The notes: generated by a model from the letters alone, not told the origin. A stretch of 25,127 nucleotides of DNA from Eubacterium sp. UBA3782 (GCA_002368795.1 DFFG01000056.1:3737-28863); one strand, 5' to 3'. Counted from the first letter of the stretch, positions 8,031 to 15,556 are shown. Made by a program: numbers and translations.

Positions 8031-8049
8031 TGTTCATGAACACAGTATA
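8031..8049 (-). promoter_or_regulatory. Palindrome TGTTCATGAACA abutting a -10-like TATACT
   Basis: A perfect 12-bp palindrome (8031-8042) lies between a - strand TATACT (8044-8049) and the ribosome binding site of the 39-residue peptide gene. That is a natural repressor position. The -35 is weak. It is not a LexA-type site, because the half-sites are in the opposite order (GTTC...GAAC). Confidence 0.4.
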
Positions 8050-8116
8050 TTCCGTGAAAATAAGCTGAACCTTAAGCCTGCCGGTCTCTTTTATAAAAAG
8101 ATGACTGCAAAAGAGA

Positions 8117-8779
8117 TCAGAACATGTCGACGATCTCTGAAGAGATCTCGCTCTCGATATAGCTCTCGACAAATCCCTTCATGCTGTTGCGGCTGTAGCG
8201 GTTGCCGTGGACGATCTGGCTGAGACGGCGCACGGTATCCTCGAGAACGTCATGGATCAGGACATAGTCAAACTGTCCGGCACAAAGGATCTCCTCCCTG
8301 GCTTCCTCCAGAATGTCCTGGATCTCCTCCTCGCTAAGCTTTGCATTCTTTGCTCTCAGGCGGCTCTCAAGAACCTCCCAGCTTGGCGCCAGCATAAAGA
8401 TGATCGTTGCCTCGGGATGTGTCGTCTTGATCTTGAGCGCGTCAAAAGCATCCGTAACCAGAATCACGTTGTGTCCGGCTCTGCGCGCCTCCTCGACGGC
8501 CTTGCGGGTCGTTCCGTAGCCGTTCCGGTTGGTATAGGAATAGGTCAGCAGCTGCTGCGTACGGACCAGACGGTCAAATTCGGTTACCGAAAGGAACCAG
8601 TGCTCTACGCCGTCCGTCTCATCCTCCCGTTTCTCACGGGTGGTAACGGTAGTGCAGCGTACCGCATTTGGATGATCTTCCATATAGGCCTTGGCGATCT
8701 GGTTCTTGCTGCCGTCATTCGGTCCGGCCAGAACGACCAGCTGTCCTTTTTCTGCGATCCTGCTCATATAATCTGACAT
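8117..8779 (-). CDS. Guanylate kinase-like protein with altered P-loop
   Basis: This 220-residue protein follows the guanylate kinase fold: LVVLAGP strand, TTVTTREKREDETDGVEHWF (GMP-binding/lid type), NRNGYGTTRKAVEEA, VILVTD and FMLAPSWEVLESRL. Guanylate kinases phosphorylate GMP to GDP. The P-loop, usually GPSG-x-GKG[ST], reads GPNDGSKNQ: the lysine is kept but the preceding glycine is serine and the Thr/Ser is missing, so catalysis may be weak or altered. The start at ATG 8779 has AAAGGAG 10 nt upstream and its own promoter; a longer open frame to 9019 would run back through the promoter and the 8918-9032 terminator. It may be a second paralogue rather than the housekeeping enzyme. Confidence 0.82.
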   Translation of the reverse strand: MSDYMSRIAEKGQLVVLAGPNDGSKNQIAKAYMEDHPNAVRCTTVTTREKREDETDGVEHWFLSVTEFDRLVRTQQLLTYSYTNRNGYGTTRKAVEEARRAGHNVILVTDAFDALKIKTTHPEATIIFMLAPSWEVLESRLRAKNAKLSEEEIQDILEEAREEILCAGQFDYVLIHDVLEDTVRRLSQIVHGNRYSRNSMKGFVESYIESEISSEIVDMF

Positions 8780-8843
8780 AACTTCTGCACTCCTTTCAGA
8801 AATCCACCCTTTCGGTGAACATGTTATTAAATCTATAGCATTA

Positions 8844-8872
8844 ATTATAATTGCTTCGGGCAGATATGACAA
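8844..8872 (-). promoter_or_regulatory. Promoter of the guanylate kinase-like gene
   Basis: On the - strand TTGTCA (8867-8872) and TATAAT (8844-8849) are separated by exactly 17 bp, a near-consensus vegetative promoter about 65 nt before the chosen start codon. Confidence 0.85.
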
Positions 8873-8917
8873 TTCTTTCTTGTTTTGTTTTTTGTTTTTC
8901 CCTCTTTTGCACAAAAA

Positions 8918-9032
8918 AGGGGGCTGCCGCATGAAGCAATGGCTCGCATTTCTTTTCTTCCGGGGAGCGCTGCCGCTTTTGTCCCCTTTCAGAATATTTA
9001 TGCAGGCCTTTTGCTTCATGCAGCAGCCCCTT
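8918..9032. terminator. Large nested terminator after metF
   Basis: Outer arms AAGGGGGCTGCCGCATGAAG (plus CAA; from 8918) and its near-complement ending at 9032 pair over about 22 bp. The intervening ~70 nt holds a smaller GGGGA/TCCCC hairpin. On the - strand the stem is followed by TTTTTTG, so it ends the rnfC2-metV-metF transcript. The + strand side is also T-rich (CCCCTTCTTTT). Confidence 0.8.
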
Positions 9033-9176
9033 CTTTTGCCTACCTTCTGTCATCTGATCTGGTTCTCTCCTCCATCGAGGATAAATCCTTAAATCAGATC
9101 CCAGGCAGAACAGGCAGGATGTTCGTTATTCTCTTTATTCTCTTTCTGCAGATCCGCGCATGCGGTTTGGCATGGA

Positions 9177-10058
9177 TCAGATCACGCCTGCCAGCTTCAG
9201 GATATCCGGTACCTTGGACTCCCAGCCCATGGCCATGATATGAACGCCCTGGCAGTAGGGCTTGCACTCACGGATCAGACGGGCGGCGATCTCAACACCG
9301 GTGATGCCGGCCTTAGTCTTCTCCTTGTCGGCCTTCAGCTCGTTGATCATCTCCTCCGGAATGTGGATACCGGCTACGTTTGCGTTCATGTAGCGGCACA
9401 TGCCGACGGACTTCGGGATAACGATACCCAGCTGTACCGGCTTGCCGAACTGTTTTGCCTTCTCCATGAACTCGATGAATTTCTCGGGCTCATAAACGGC
9501 CTGCGTCTGGAAGAAGTCGGCGCCTGCGGCGACCTTCCGCTCCATCTTGGCCAGCTGCACGTCTACGGAATCGCTGCAGGGCGATACGACAGCGCCCTTG
9601 GCAAACTTCGGCGGCTCACCTACCAGCTCGTTGCCGGCAAGGTCATAGCCCTCCTCCAGCCGCTTTGCTGTATAGATCAGGGATACAGAATCCAGATCAA
9701 ATACCGGCTTTGCCTGGGGATGATCACCCAGCTTTGTGTGGTCGCCGGTCAGCAGCAGCAGATTGTCGATACCCAGCATGGCTGCACTGAGCAGGTCAGA
9801 CTGAAGCGCGATGCGGTTTCTGTCGCGGCAGGTCATCTGGAAGATCGGATTCATTCCCTCGTCCTTGAGCACCTTACAGGTGGCCAGGGAACCGAGACGC
9901 ATGACGGAGGACTGATTATCTGTAACATTCACTGCGGTAACATTATTCAGGTAGGTCTTTGCCTCTTCTACCAGATGATCAATGTTCGTTCCCTTCGGCG
10001 GTCCGACCTCCGCGGAAATCACAAACTCACCCTGTTCAAATAATTCAGTAATTCTCAT
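9177..10058 (-). CDS. metF: 5,10-methylenetetrahydrofolate reductase
   Basis: This 293-residue flavoprotein reduces methylene-THF to methyl-THF, the last folate step of the methyl branch of the Wood-Ljungdahl pathway and the supply of methyl groups for methionine. Family features include ISAEVGPPKG (with the conserved glutamate), NVTDNQSSVMRLGSLA, LLLLTGDHTKLGDHP, FFQTQAVYEPEKF and PVQLGIVIPKSV. AGGAG lies about 9 nt before the ATG. It is the third gene of the rnfC2-like / metV / metF operon, 35 nt after metV. In Acetobacterium woodii and Moorella, MetF works in a complex with MetV and iron-sulfur/flavin partners, and the gene order here suggests the same. Confidence 0.96.
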   Translation of the reverse strand: MRITELFEQGEFVISAEVGPPKGTNIDHLVEEAKTYLNNVTAVNVTDNQSSVMRLGSLATCKVLKDEGMNPIFQMTCRDRNRIALQSDLLSAAMLGIDNLLLLTGDHTKLGDHPQAKPVFDLDSVSLIYTAKRLEEGYDLAGNELVGEPPKFAKGAVVSPCSDSVDVQLAKMERKVAAGADFFQTQAVYEPEKFIEFMEKAKQFGKPVQLGIVIPKSVGMCRYMNANVAGIHIPEEMINELKADKEKTKAGITGVEIAARLIRECKPYCQGVHIMAMGWESKVPDILKLAGVI

Positions 10059-10093
10059 TTTTCAATGCTCCTACTCTTATTTATAATCAAACC

Positions 10094-10720
10094 TTACTCA
10101 GCTGCCACTTCTTTATCCGTTGCATAATTACGGATCTTCACCGGATAACCCAGAACGTCGAGACGTCCCATCATCGCCAGACGGCGGTAGATGCGCTCCC
10201 AGCCACACTCCATCTCGGGGTCGACCTCGCATTTTCCGTTCTTTGTGCCGCCGCACTGTCCGTTCAGCAGGCTCTTGGAGCATGCCGTGATCGGGCAGAT
10301 CCCGCCGGTCAGGTTCAGGTAGCACTCGCCGCACTGATCGCAGTCGTACTCCAGCGGCGTAACACCCTGGAAACCAGGCATCGGGATGGTGTCGCAGGCC
10401 GCGCACACCTTCTTCTCATCCAGGTATTCGGCGATGGTCTGCACGCCGACACCGCAGGAGAAGACAAGAACCACATCGGCAGCCGCGATCTGTGCCATGT
10501 GCTTTTTCAGCCGAAGCTTCATATTATCCGGATTGCAGATATAATCTGTCGTGATGATCCCGGTCACATTTCCGCCGGCGCAGAGCTCCTTCTGCAGCTC
10601 CTCTGCCTCCTTCTCCGGAAAGTGGACCTCCATGCATCCCTTGCAGTTAACGATAAAGACCTTCTTATCCTCCACCAGAGATGCGATAGTTTCCTTGGAT
10701 TTTAACTGTGTGATCAACAT
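10094..10720 (-). CDS. metV: MetV, cysteine-rich subunit of methylene-THF reductase
   Basis: This 208-residue protein belongs to the methylene-THF reductase C-terminal-domain family (MetV). It carries many conserved cysteines: C26/C29, C127, C130, C133, C142, C147, C156, C164 and C172, in the pattern CDQCGECYLNLTGGICPI...NGQCGG...NGKCEV, which fit metal or iron-sulfur binding. MetV partners MetF in acetogens. It begins 1 nt after the stop of the rnfC2-like gene (GGAG 10 nt before the ATG lies inside that gene's end), so the two are tightly coupled. The N-terminal third of the upstream gene is a close paralogue of this protein. Confidence 0.92.
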   Translation of the reverse strand: MLITQLKSKETIASLVEDKKVFIVNCKGCMEVHFPEKEAEELQKELCAGGNVTGIITTDYICNPDNMKLRLKKHMAQIAAADVVLVFSCGVGVQTIAEYLDEKKVCAACDTIPMPGFQGVTPLEYDCDQCGECYLNLTGGICPITACSKSLLNGQCGGTKNGKCEVDPEMECGWERIYRRLAMMGRLDVLGYPVKIRNYATDKEVAAE

Positions 10721-10721
10721 A

Positions 10722-12692
10722 TTATTTCATCTCCATTATCGCTTTTTTTCCGGCTTTGATCTTTGTTACCAGCGGGATCTTGGAGGAGCAGATATATTCA
10801 CAGCTCCTGCACTCGATACAATCCCTGACATTCATCTCCAGCATGCCCTGCCAGTTCTGCGCATCCGCATATTTCGAGAAATACAACGGAGACAGCTCCA
10901 TCGGGCAGACATCTACGCAGCGGCCGCACTTGATGCAGGGCTGCTCAACGGTCTCATCCGGCTCGATGGCAATGATGCCGTTGGAGCCCTTGAGGATCGG
11001 CACATCCAGATCGGTAAGAGTGAAGCCCATCATCGGGCCGCCCATCTGGACTTTGACGTCATCGTCCGTAAAGCCGCCGCAGTAATCGATCATCTCCTTT
11101 ACGCTGGTGCCGATCTTTACGATATAGTTGCCGGGCTTTGCGATCTTCTCACCGGTCACGGTGACGACACGCTCGGTCAGCGGCATTCCGGTGCAGATGG
11201 CATCCTTGATGGCTTTGACCGTGCTGACATTGCAGACGACCACGCCCACATCTGCCGGCAGGCCGCCTCTGGGCACCTGACGGTTCATGACGCGCTTGAT
11301 CAGCATCTTCTCAGCACCCTGCGGATACTTTGTCCGGGCAACTGCCACCTCGATATTTTCGATGCCCTCTGTCTTTGCCTGCATCAGCTCGATCGCATCG
11401 GGCTTGTTGTCCTCGATGACGATGATGCCCTTCCCGGCTCCGACAGCCTTGATCACTGCCTGAAGGCCAAAGATCACATCATCCGCATTCTCCAGCATGA
11501 CCCTGTGATCTGCGGTAAGCAGCGGCTCGCACTCGCAGCCGTTCAGCAGGATCGTGTCCACAGGCTTTGCCGGTTTGAGTTTTACCGAAGTCGGGAAGCC
11601 GGCGCCGCCCATTCCGACGATACCGCTCTCCTGCACGATAGCCGTGATCTCCTCGGGGGTCAGCTCCTCCAGCGGCTTTGCGGGCCTGACGGTCTCGCAG
11701 AGCGTATCCTTTCCGTCGGATTCGATCACGACAGAGAGGCACATGCCGCCCTTTGTGGGATGCAGCCGGTCCTCAACCGCCACGACTGTTCCGCTGACGC
11801 TGGAATGAATATTCGCACTGATAAATCCGGAGGCTGCACCGATCTTCTGTCCAACCGTTACATGATCGCCAGGCTTCACCAGGCAGTCTGCCGGTTTTCC
11901 TGCATGCATGGACAGCGGGATGACCACCGTCTTTGGCTCCGGGAACTTCTGCAGGGCGATGCCCTCAGCGAGCTCCTTGCGCTCTGACGGATGAACACCG
12001 CCATAATAGCCATCGAGCCTCTTCTCCCGGATCTCCTTTACATAATCGTTGATCGCCTTGAAGTTGATCTTTGAATAGTCCCTGATCTGGACCGGCTGGC
12101 CCTGAAGCTCTTCCAGACGTCCCTGCTTCTCCAGACGCCGGTAGATCTTCTCCCATGCACAGTCCTTGTTGCTGTCGACCTCGCATTTGCCATTCTTGGC
12201 GCCGCCGCACTGGCCGTTGACCAGACTCTTGGAGCAGTCCACGATCGGGCAGATACCGCCGGTCATGTTCAGATAGCACTGTGCACAGGCGTCACATGCT
12301 TTTTTCGTAAGAGCCATGCCATGATGGCCGGTATAATTCAGTGAATTGGCAGCTGCGATCACCGGCTGTTCTACCAGATCCGCCACGGTCTGGATACCCA
12401 GACCACAGGAGATCACAGCAACGTGATCCGTGCCTTCCGGGATCATGTCTTCCAGCTTCTTTGCGGTCAGGTACTTGTTGCACAAGAAATCAACCTTCGC
12501 GCTGCCGGAAACCTTCTTCCCCTGCTCTGCGGCCAATGCCTCGAACTCGCCCAGGTCAGGCTCGTTCATTGTTTCAAATTCCTTGAAGCATTTGTTGCAG
12601 GCGATGATGAAGAGATTGTCCTTACCAGTCAGTAAAGATACCAGTTCATCGCTGCTTTTCAACCTGTACTTGGTATAATTTTCCAACTGCAC
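10722..12692 (-). CDS. rnfC2: RnfC2-like NADH-oxidising subunit fused to an N-terminal MetV-like domain
   Basis: This 656-residue protein has a MetV-like N-terminal domain (residues 1 to about 205, with CDACAQCYLNMTGGICPI and NGQCGGAKNGKCEV). The rest is RnfC-like: an RnfC N-terminal barrel from about 230, the flavin/NADH-site motif GMGGAGFPTSVK (360-371), a SLBB-type region, and two ferredoxin-type clusters (C586/C589/C592/C596 and C625/C628/C631/C635). By analogy with RnfC2 of Acetobacterium woodii it should take electrons from NADH and pass them to MetF/MetV. The start is GTG 12692 with AAAAGGA just upstream; a TTG two codons later is possible. First gene of the operon; promoter and repeat sites lie upstream. 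Confidence 0.93.
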   Translation of the reverse strand: MQLENYTKYRLKSSDELVSLLTGKDNLFIIACNKCFKEFETMNEPDLGEFEALAAEQGKKVSGSAKVDFLCNKYLTAKKLEDMIPEGTDHVAVISCGLGIQTVADLVEQPVIAAANSLNYTGHHGMALTKKACDACAQCYLNMTGGICPIVDCSKSLVNGQCGGAKNGKCEVDSNKDCAWEKIYRRLEKQGRLEELQGQPVQIRDYSKINFKAINDYVKEIREKRLDGYYGGVHPSERKELAEGIALQKFPEPKTVVIPLSMHAGKPADCLVKPGDHVTVGQKIGAASGFISANIHSSVSGTVVAVEDRLHPTKGGMCLSVVIESDGKDTLCETVRPAKPLEELTPEEITAIVQESGIVGMGGAGFPTSVKLKPAKPVDTILLNGCECEPLLTADHRVMLENADDVIFGLQAVIKAVGAGKGIIVIEDNKPDAIELMQAKTEGIENIEVAVARTKYPQGAEKMLIKRVMNRQVPRGGLPADVGVVVCNVSTVKAIKDAICTGMPLTERVVTVTGEKIAKPGNYIVKIGTSVKEMIDYCGGFTDDDVKVQMGGPMMGFTLTDLDVPILKGSNGIIAIEPDETVEQPCIKCGRCVDVCPMELSPLYFSKYADAQNWQGMLEMNVRDCIECRSCEYICSSKIPLVTKIKAGKKAIMEMK

Positions 12693-12795
12693 ACCATCCT
12701 TTTCCCATAATGTAGTTCTATTGTTTCTGCGGGTTTCTTGCTTTGGCTGTGCGATTTGACCAAAACTTTGCCGGCTTGCAGCCGTACTTTCCCTA

Positions 12796-12823
12796 TTTAT
12801 AACAATAACACATAGTTGTGCAA
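12796..12823 (-). promoter_or_regulatory. Promoter of the rnfC2-metV-metF operon
   Basis: On the - strand TTGCAC (12818-12823) and TATAAA (12796-12801) are 16 bp apart. Transcription would start near 12789, giving a leader of about 97 nt that begins with a small hairpin (CGGCT-GCA-AGCCG, 12772-12784). Confidence 0.65.
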
Positions 12824-12874
12824 TTTAACTACACTAACATTAGTTTAACTATAACATTACCATTAGTTTGACTA
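12818..12874 (-). promoter_or_regulatory. Three tandem operator-like repeats upstream of the rnfC2-metV-metF promoter
   Basis: On the - strand TAGTCAAACTAATG (12861-12874), TAGTTAAACTAATG (12838-12851) and TAGTTAAATTGCAC (12818-12831) are in direct repeat, 23 and 20 bp apart, about two helical turns. The last copy overlaps the -35. The upstream copy is also a dyad, TTAGT-TTG-ACTAA. The placement suits an activator bound on one face of the DNA. Confidence 0.65.
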
Positions 12875-13025
12875 AGTCAGCCTTTCCCGTCCCTGCAGAA
12901 AAAGACCAAAAACAGTCATGCAGCCGCTTCAGAAGGTGCCCAAAGCCCGTACCAAAGTGGTTGCAAAAGCTGCCTTTTTGATAGGCATCTGCCCGGGTTT
13001 GTATTACAATGGATACGAAAAAAGC

Positions 13026-13090
13026 TCCGGCAAAACGCCGCATAACAGCGGCAGATGCTGCCGGAAATAAAGAAACCGGCCAGAGGCCGG
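13026..13090 (+). promoter_or_regulatory. Two GC-rich hairpins in the deoC leader
   Basis: A two-tier hairpin (TCCGGCA 13026-13032 with TGCCGGA 13059-13065, inner GCCGC/GCGGC) is followed by CCGGCC-AGA-GGCCGG (13076-13090). A TACAAT (13005-13010) upstream could be the -10, but no -35 at a good distance was found. No T-run follows either hairpin on the + strand. On the - strand the first one is followed by a T-run and could block transcription from the right. Confidence 0.5.
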
Positions 13091-13158
13091 AGAAAGGATG
13101 TGCGCTGCCTGGAAAAGCCCTGAGCGCATCGCTGTTCCCCGACACGCACAAATAGATT

Positions 13159-13833
13159 ATGGAAATTCAAAAAATACTTGCCGCCTGCGACCATACGCTT
13201 CTTGCCCAGACTGCGACGTGGGCAGATATCCAGAAGCTGATCGATGATGCCATCACCTTCCAGACCGCTTCTGTCTGCATCCCGCCCTGCTATGTACGGC
13301 AGGCAGCAGAATATGCACAGGGAAGAATGCGCATCTGCACGGTCATCGGCTTTCCAAACGGCAATATGACAACTGCCGCAAAGGTTTTCGAGACGACCGA
13401 TGCGATCGCAAACGGTGCGGATGAGATCGATATGGTCATCAACATCGGCATGCTGAAGGCCGGCAATGATGCCTGCGTGCTGGAAGAGATCCGCCAGATC
13501 CGCAAGGCCTGCCGAGGCCGGATCCTCAAGGTCATCATCGAGACATGCCTGCTGACAGATGAAGAAAAGCTCCGGATGTGCAGGATCGTCACAGAGTCCG
13601 GAGCGGATTATATCAAGACATCCACCGGTTTTTCCACCGGAGGCGCTACCTTTGAAGATGTAAAGCTGTTTGCCGCCAATGTCGGCAGCCAGGTAAAAAT
13701 CAAGGCCGCCGGCGGGATCTCCTCCCTGGAAGATGCCGAGACCTTCCTCTCTCTAGGCGCATCAAGGCTTGGCACAAGCCGCATCGTGCGGATCGCAAAG
13801 GAGCTGCAGTCAGAACCGGCAGCCTCGAAATAA
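13159..13833 (+). CDS. deoC: Deoxyribose-phosphate aldolase
   Basis: This 224-residue class I aldolase cleaves 2-deoxyribose-5-phosphate to glyceraldehyde-3-phosphate and acetaldehyde in deoxynucleoside catabolism. Visible are CDHTLL at the N-terminus, IGFPNG, DMVINIGML, KVIIET, the Schiff-base lysine K153 in YIKTSTGFSTGGAT and K182 in IKAAGGI. Length is typical. An in-frame TAG just upstream (13153-13155) fixes the ATG, yet no clear ribosome binding site precedes it. A short frame starting at 13098 after GGAG overlaps the start and could couple translation. It stands alone on the + strand between - strand genes, preceded by two leader hairpins. Confidence 0.95.
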   Translation: MEIQKILAACDHTLLAQTATWADIQKLIDDAITFQTASVCIPPCYVRQAAEYAQGRMRICTVIGFPNGNMTTAAKVFETTDAIANGADEIDMVINIGMLKAGNDACVLEEIRQIRKACRGRILKVIIETCLLTDEEKLRMCRIVTESGADYIKTSTGFSTGGATFEDVKLFAANVGSQVKIKAAGGISSLEDAETFLSLGASRLGTSRIVRIAKELQSEPAASK

Positions 13834-13860
13834 CCAGAGAAACGCTATGTGAAGCTGTTT

Positions 13861-14475
13861 TCAGAACCGCAGCAGCCAGAAGATCCAGGCAAGGACCCAC
13901 GTGCCGCCGAGAATGATGCAGAACACAGCCGGCAGACGTTCGATCCGTCCGCCGAGGAACCCATACCAGTCATTGGTATCCTGCCCCTCTCCGATCCCGT
14001 TTTTCAAGATGTTGCCGGCATAGCCAATCGCATATATAAGTGTAGGGATGACCGCCGCAAAGGTCCCGGCAAAGCCGGGATCCGGCAGGTCTGTGAAAAA
14101 GAAAAAGGAAATGACCGCCAGGATCGGACCGATCCCATGCAGGAAGAGCAGCTCTCCCGCGAACATCGGCCGGTAGCCAAAGGCTGGTCCCAGAAAGACC
14201 ATGACCACGGCAAAGGTAACAAAGATGGTCACTGCCGAGGCATACTTGAGCATCGCTGCCCACATGGGCAGCTGCATCTCTGCGCCGCCGGTCAGCATCA
14301 GCACAAGCACAGCCGCCGAGACTGCACCGGCAAAAAGGTTTGACAGCACCGTATAATATTTCAGGGAAACCAGTCCCCGGTCGGAAAGCAGTCCATGCCC
14401 GCCCTTCGTGTACATGCGGACCCAGCTGCCGACCGTCGACAGCTGGATCAGCACCTCCATTGCAGCTCTGATCAT
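13861..14475 (-). CDS. Pr6Pr / AIG1-like six-helix membrane protein
   Basis: This 204-residue integral membrane protein has about six hydrophobic helices (for example around 44-61, 76-96, 114-127, 135-156 and 182-203). The YYTVLSNLF segment with T42 and H113 in FLHGIGPI sit where the AIG1/ADTRP lipid-hydrolase family has its catalytic Thr and His. The bacterial Pr6Pr branch is uncharacterised, so hydrolase activity here is only an inference. AAGGA precedes the ATG by about 9 nt. It lies 109 nt downstream of the PHP gene on the same strand and converges with deoC. Confidence 0.65.
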   Translation of the reverse strand: MIRAAMEVLIQLSTVGSWVRMYTKGGHGLLSDRGLVSLKYYTVLSNLFAGAVSAAVLVLMLTGGAEMQLPMWAAMLKYASAVTIFVTFAVVMVFLGPAFGYRPMFAGELLFLHGIGPILAVISFFFFTDLPDPGFAGTFAAVIPTLIYAIGYAGNILKNGIGEGQDTNDWYGFLGGRIERLPAVFCIILGGTWVLAWIFWLLRF

Positions 14476-14549
14476 TGCTCTAGTTCCTTCCGCACAAATT
14501 CCCTGCGGCCGCGCAAATGTCTGTCTTTAAATGTCCTTTGGCCAGTCTG

Positions 14550-14615
14550 TTGCTGCTTCTTGTCTGCGTATCTCCTGTACCGTTCTATTGCTGGTTCTTG
14601 TCTGCATGTCTCCTG
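14550..14615 (-). repeat. 28-bp direct repeat at the PHP gene 3' end
   Basis: Two 28-bp copies, 14550-14577 and 14588-14615, match at 25 positions with an offset of 38 bp. The right-hand copy encodes the last residues of the PHP protein (RRRHADKNQQ region); the left-hand copy lies just after the stop. It is a small local duplication of a gene end. Confidence 0.75.
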
Positions 14616-15469
14616 CGCAGCTCCTCCAGGAGCGACAGTTCTGCAGGATCGACCCTTCTGCCATAAGCATTTAATGTTCCCAGGGCGATATTCTTGTTTT
14701 TTCCGTGATAATCACTTCCGCCGCTGATCAGCAGACCATGCTTTTCTGCTTCCTTCACCAGCATCTCTTCCTCTTCCCTCGAATACCGGGAATAATGGCA
14801 TTCCAGGCCCTGGATCCCATGGCCGATCAGGCACTCCAGCTGCCGCTCAAACTCGTCCTGGGTCAGGTGCTTTTCACCCTCCCCGCCCAGGGGATGGGCC
14901 CACACCGGGATGCCGCCGCCCCCGAGGATCGTCTCGATGCCATAGGCAGCACTGATCCGGTCAGGATGGGTTCCTCGCACATAACCCTTATCAATATAAT
15001 CCCGGATCCCTTCGGCAATGGTGCTGCAATAACCCATGCGGATCAGGATGTTGGCGATGTGGGGCTTTCCCACGCTCTGCAGCGAGCGCAGCATCCGCAG
15101 GTCCTCCCTGGACAGCACGATGCCAAAGTTCTTTTCCAGATGCGCCAGGCGCCGGTTCAGTTTTTCATTGCGGAGCCTCGTCCCCTCCAGGATACCATCC
15201 ATAAACCGCTCGCTGACCGGGTCAAAATCGTATCCCAGGATATGGCATTTCTTTACCTCTGATTTGCAGGAAAGCTCGACGCCTACGTAGAACTCCATAT
15301 CATCCGGCACAATGTCCGCCATCACAAGAGCGCCTCTTGCCGTATCATGGTCCGTGATGGCAAAAGTGCCGATCCCGGCCTGGTGCAGCTTGTCCAGAAG
15401 CTCCTTCGGGTCATCTGTTCCGTCTGAAGCGGTCGTGTGCATATGCATGTCAATAGTGGAAAATTTCAT
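14585..15469 (-). CDS. PHP-domain phosphoesterase (RNase AM / YciV-like)
   Basis: This 294-residue cytoplasmic protein has the full PHP metal-binding pattern: DMHMHTTASDG (D7, H9, H11, D16), ITDHD (40-42), GVELS (E65), KPHIA, WAHP and SDYHG. This branch includes YciV/RNase AM and nucleoside 3',5'-bisphosphate phosphatases, which trim RNA ends or recycle pAp. AAGGAG lies 5 nt before the ATG. The order is aminotransferase, PHP gene, Pr6Pr membrane protein, with gaps of about 109 nt, so a shared transcript is possible but not proven. The exact substrate cannot be read from the sequence. Confidence 0.9.
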   Translation of the reverse strand: MKFSTIDMHMHTTASDGTDDPKELLDKLHQAGIGTFAITDHDTARGALVMADIVPDDMEFYVGVELSCKSEVKKCHILGYDFDPVSERFMDGILEGTRLRNEKLNRRLAHLEKNFGIVLSREDLRMLRSLQSVGKPHIANILIRMGYCSTIAEGIRDYIDKGYVRGTHPDRISAAYGIETILGGGGIPVWAHPLGGEGEKHLTQDEFERQLECLIGHGIQGLECHYSRYSREEEEMLVKEAEKHGLLISGGSDYHGKNKNIALGTLNAYGRRVDPAELSLLEELRRRHADKNQQ

Positions 15470-15515
15470 GTATCTCCTTATGGTCGCTTACAATTCAGTC
15501 AGGGTGTCATTCACA

Positions 15516-15556
15516 GCTGCCGCATATGTCTGTCCAGCCAGACATAACCCGGCAGC
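15516..15556 (-). repeat. Hairpin between the aminotransferase and PHP genes
   Basis: GCTGCCG (15516-15522) pairs with CGGCAGC (15550-15556), with an inner TATGTCTG/CAGACATA stem. No T-run follows on the - strand, so it is more likely an attenuating or processing structure than a strong terminator. It shares the GCTGCCGCA start seen in other hairpins of the window. Confidence 0.5.

Noticed and set aside
8031..8042. The TGTTCATGAACA palindrome as a LexA/SOS box
   Set aside because: Firmicute LexA sites have GAAC...GTTC order; here the half-sites are reversed.
7393..8223. A 276-codon + strand open frame across the nth to guanylate kinase gap
   Set aside because: It has no family features or ribosome binding site and overlaps the better-supported - strand peptide gene and the end of the kinase gene.
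10551..11987. A 478-codon + strand open frame
   Set aside because: It runs antisense to the clearly coding metV and rnfC2-like genes; its composition reflects their reverse complement.
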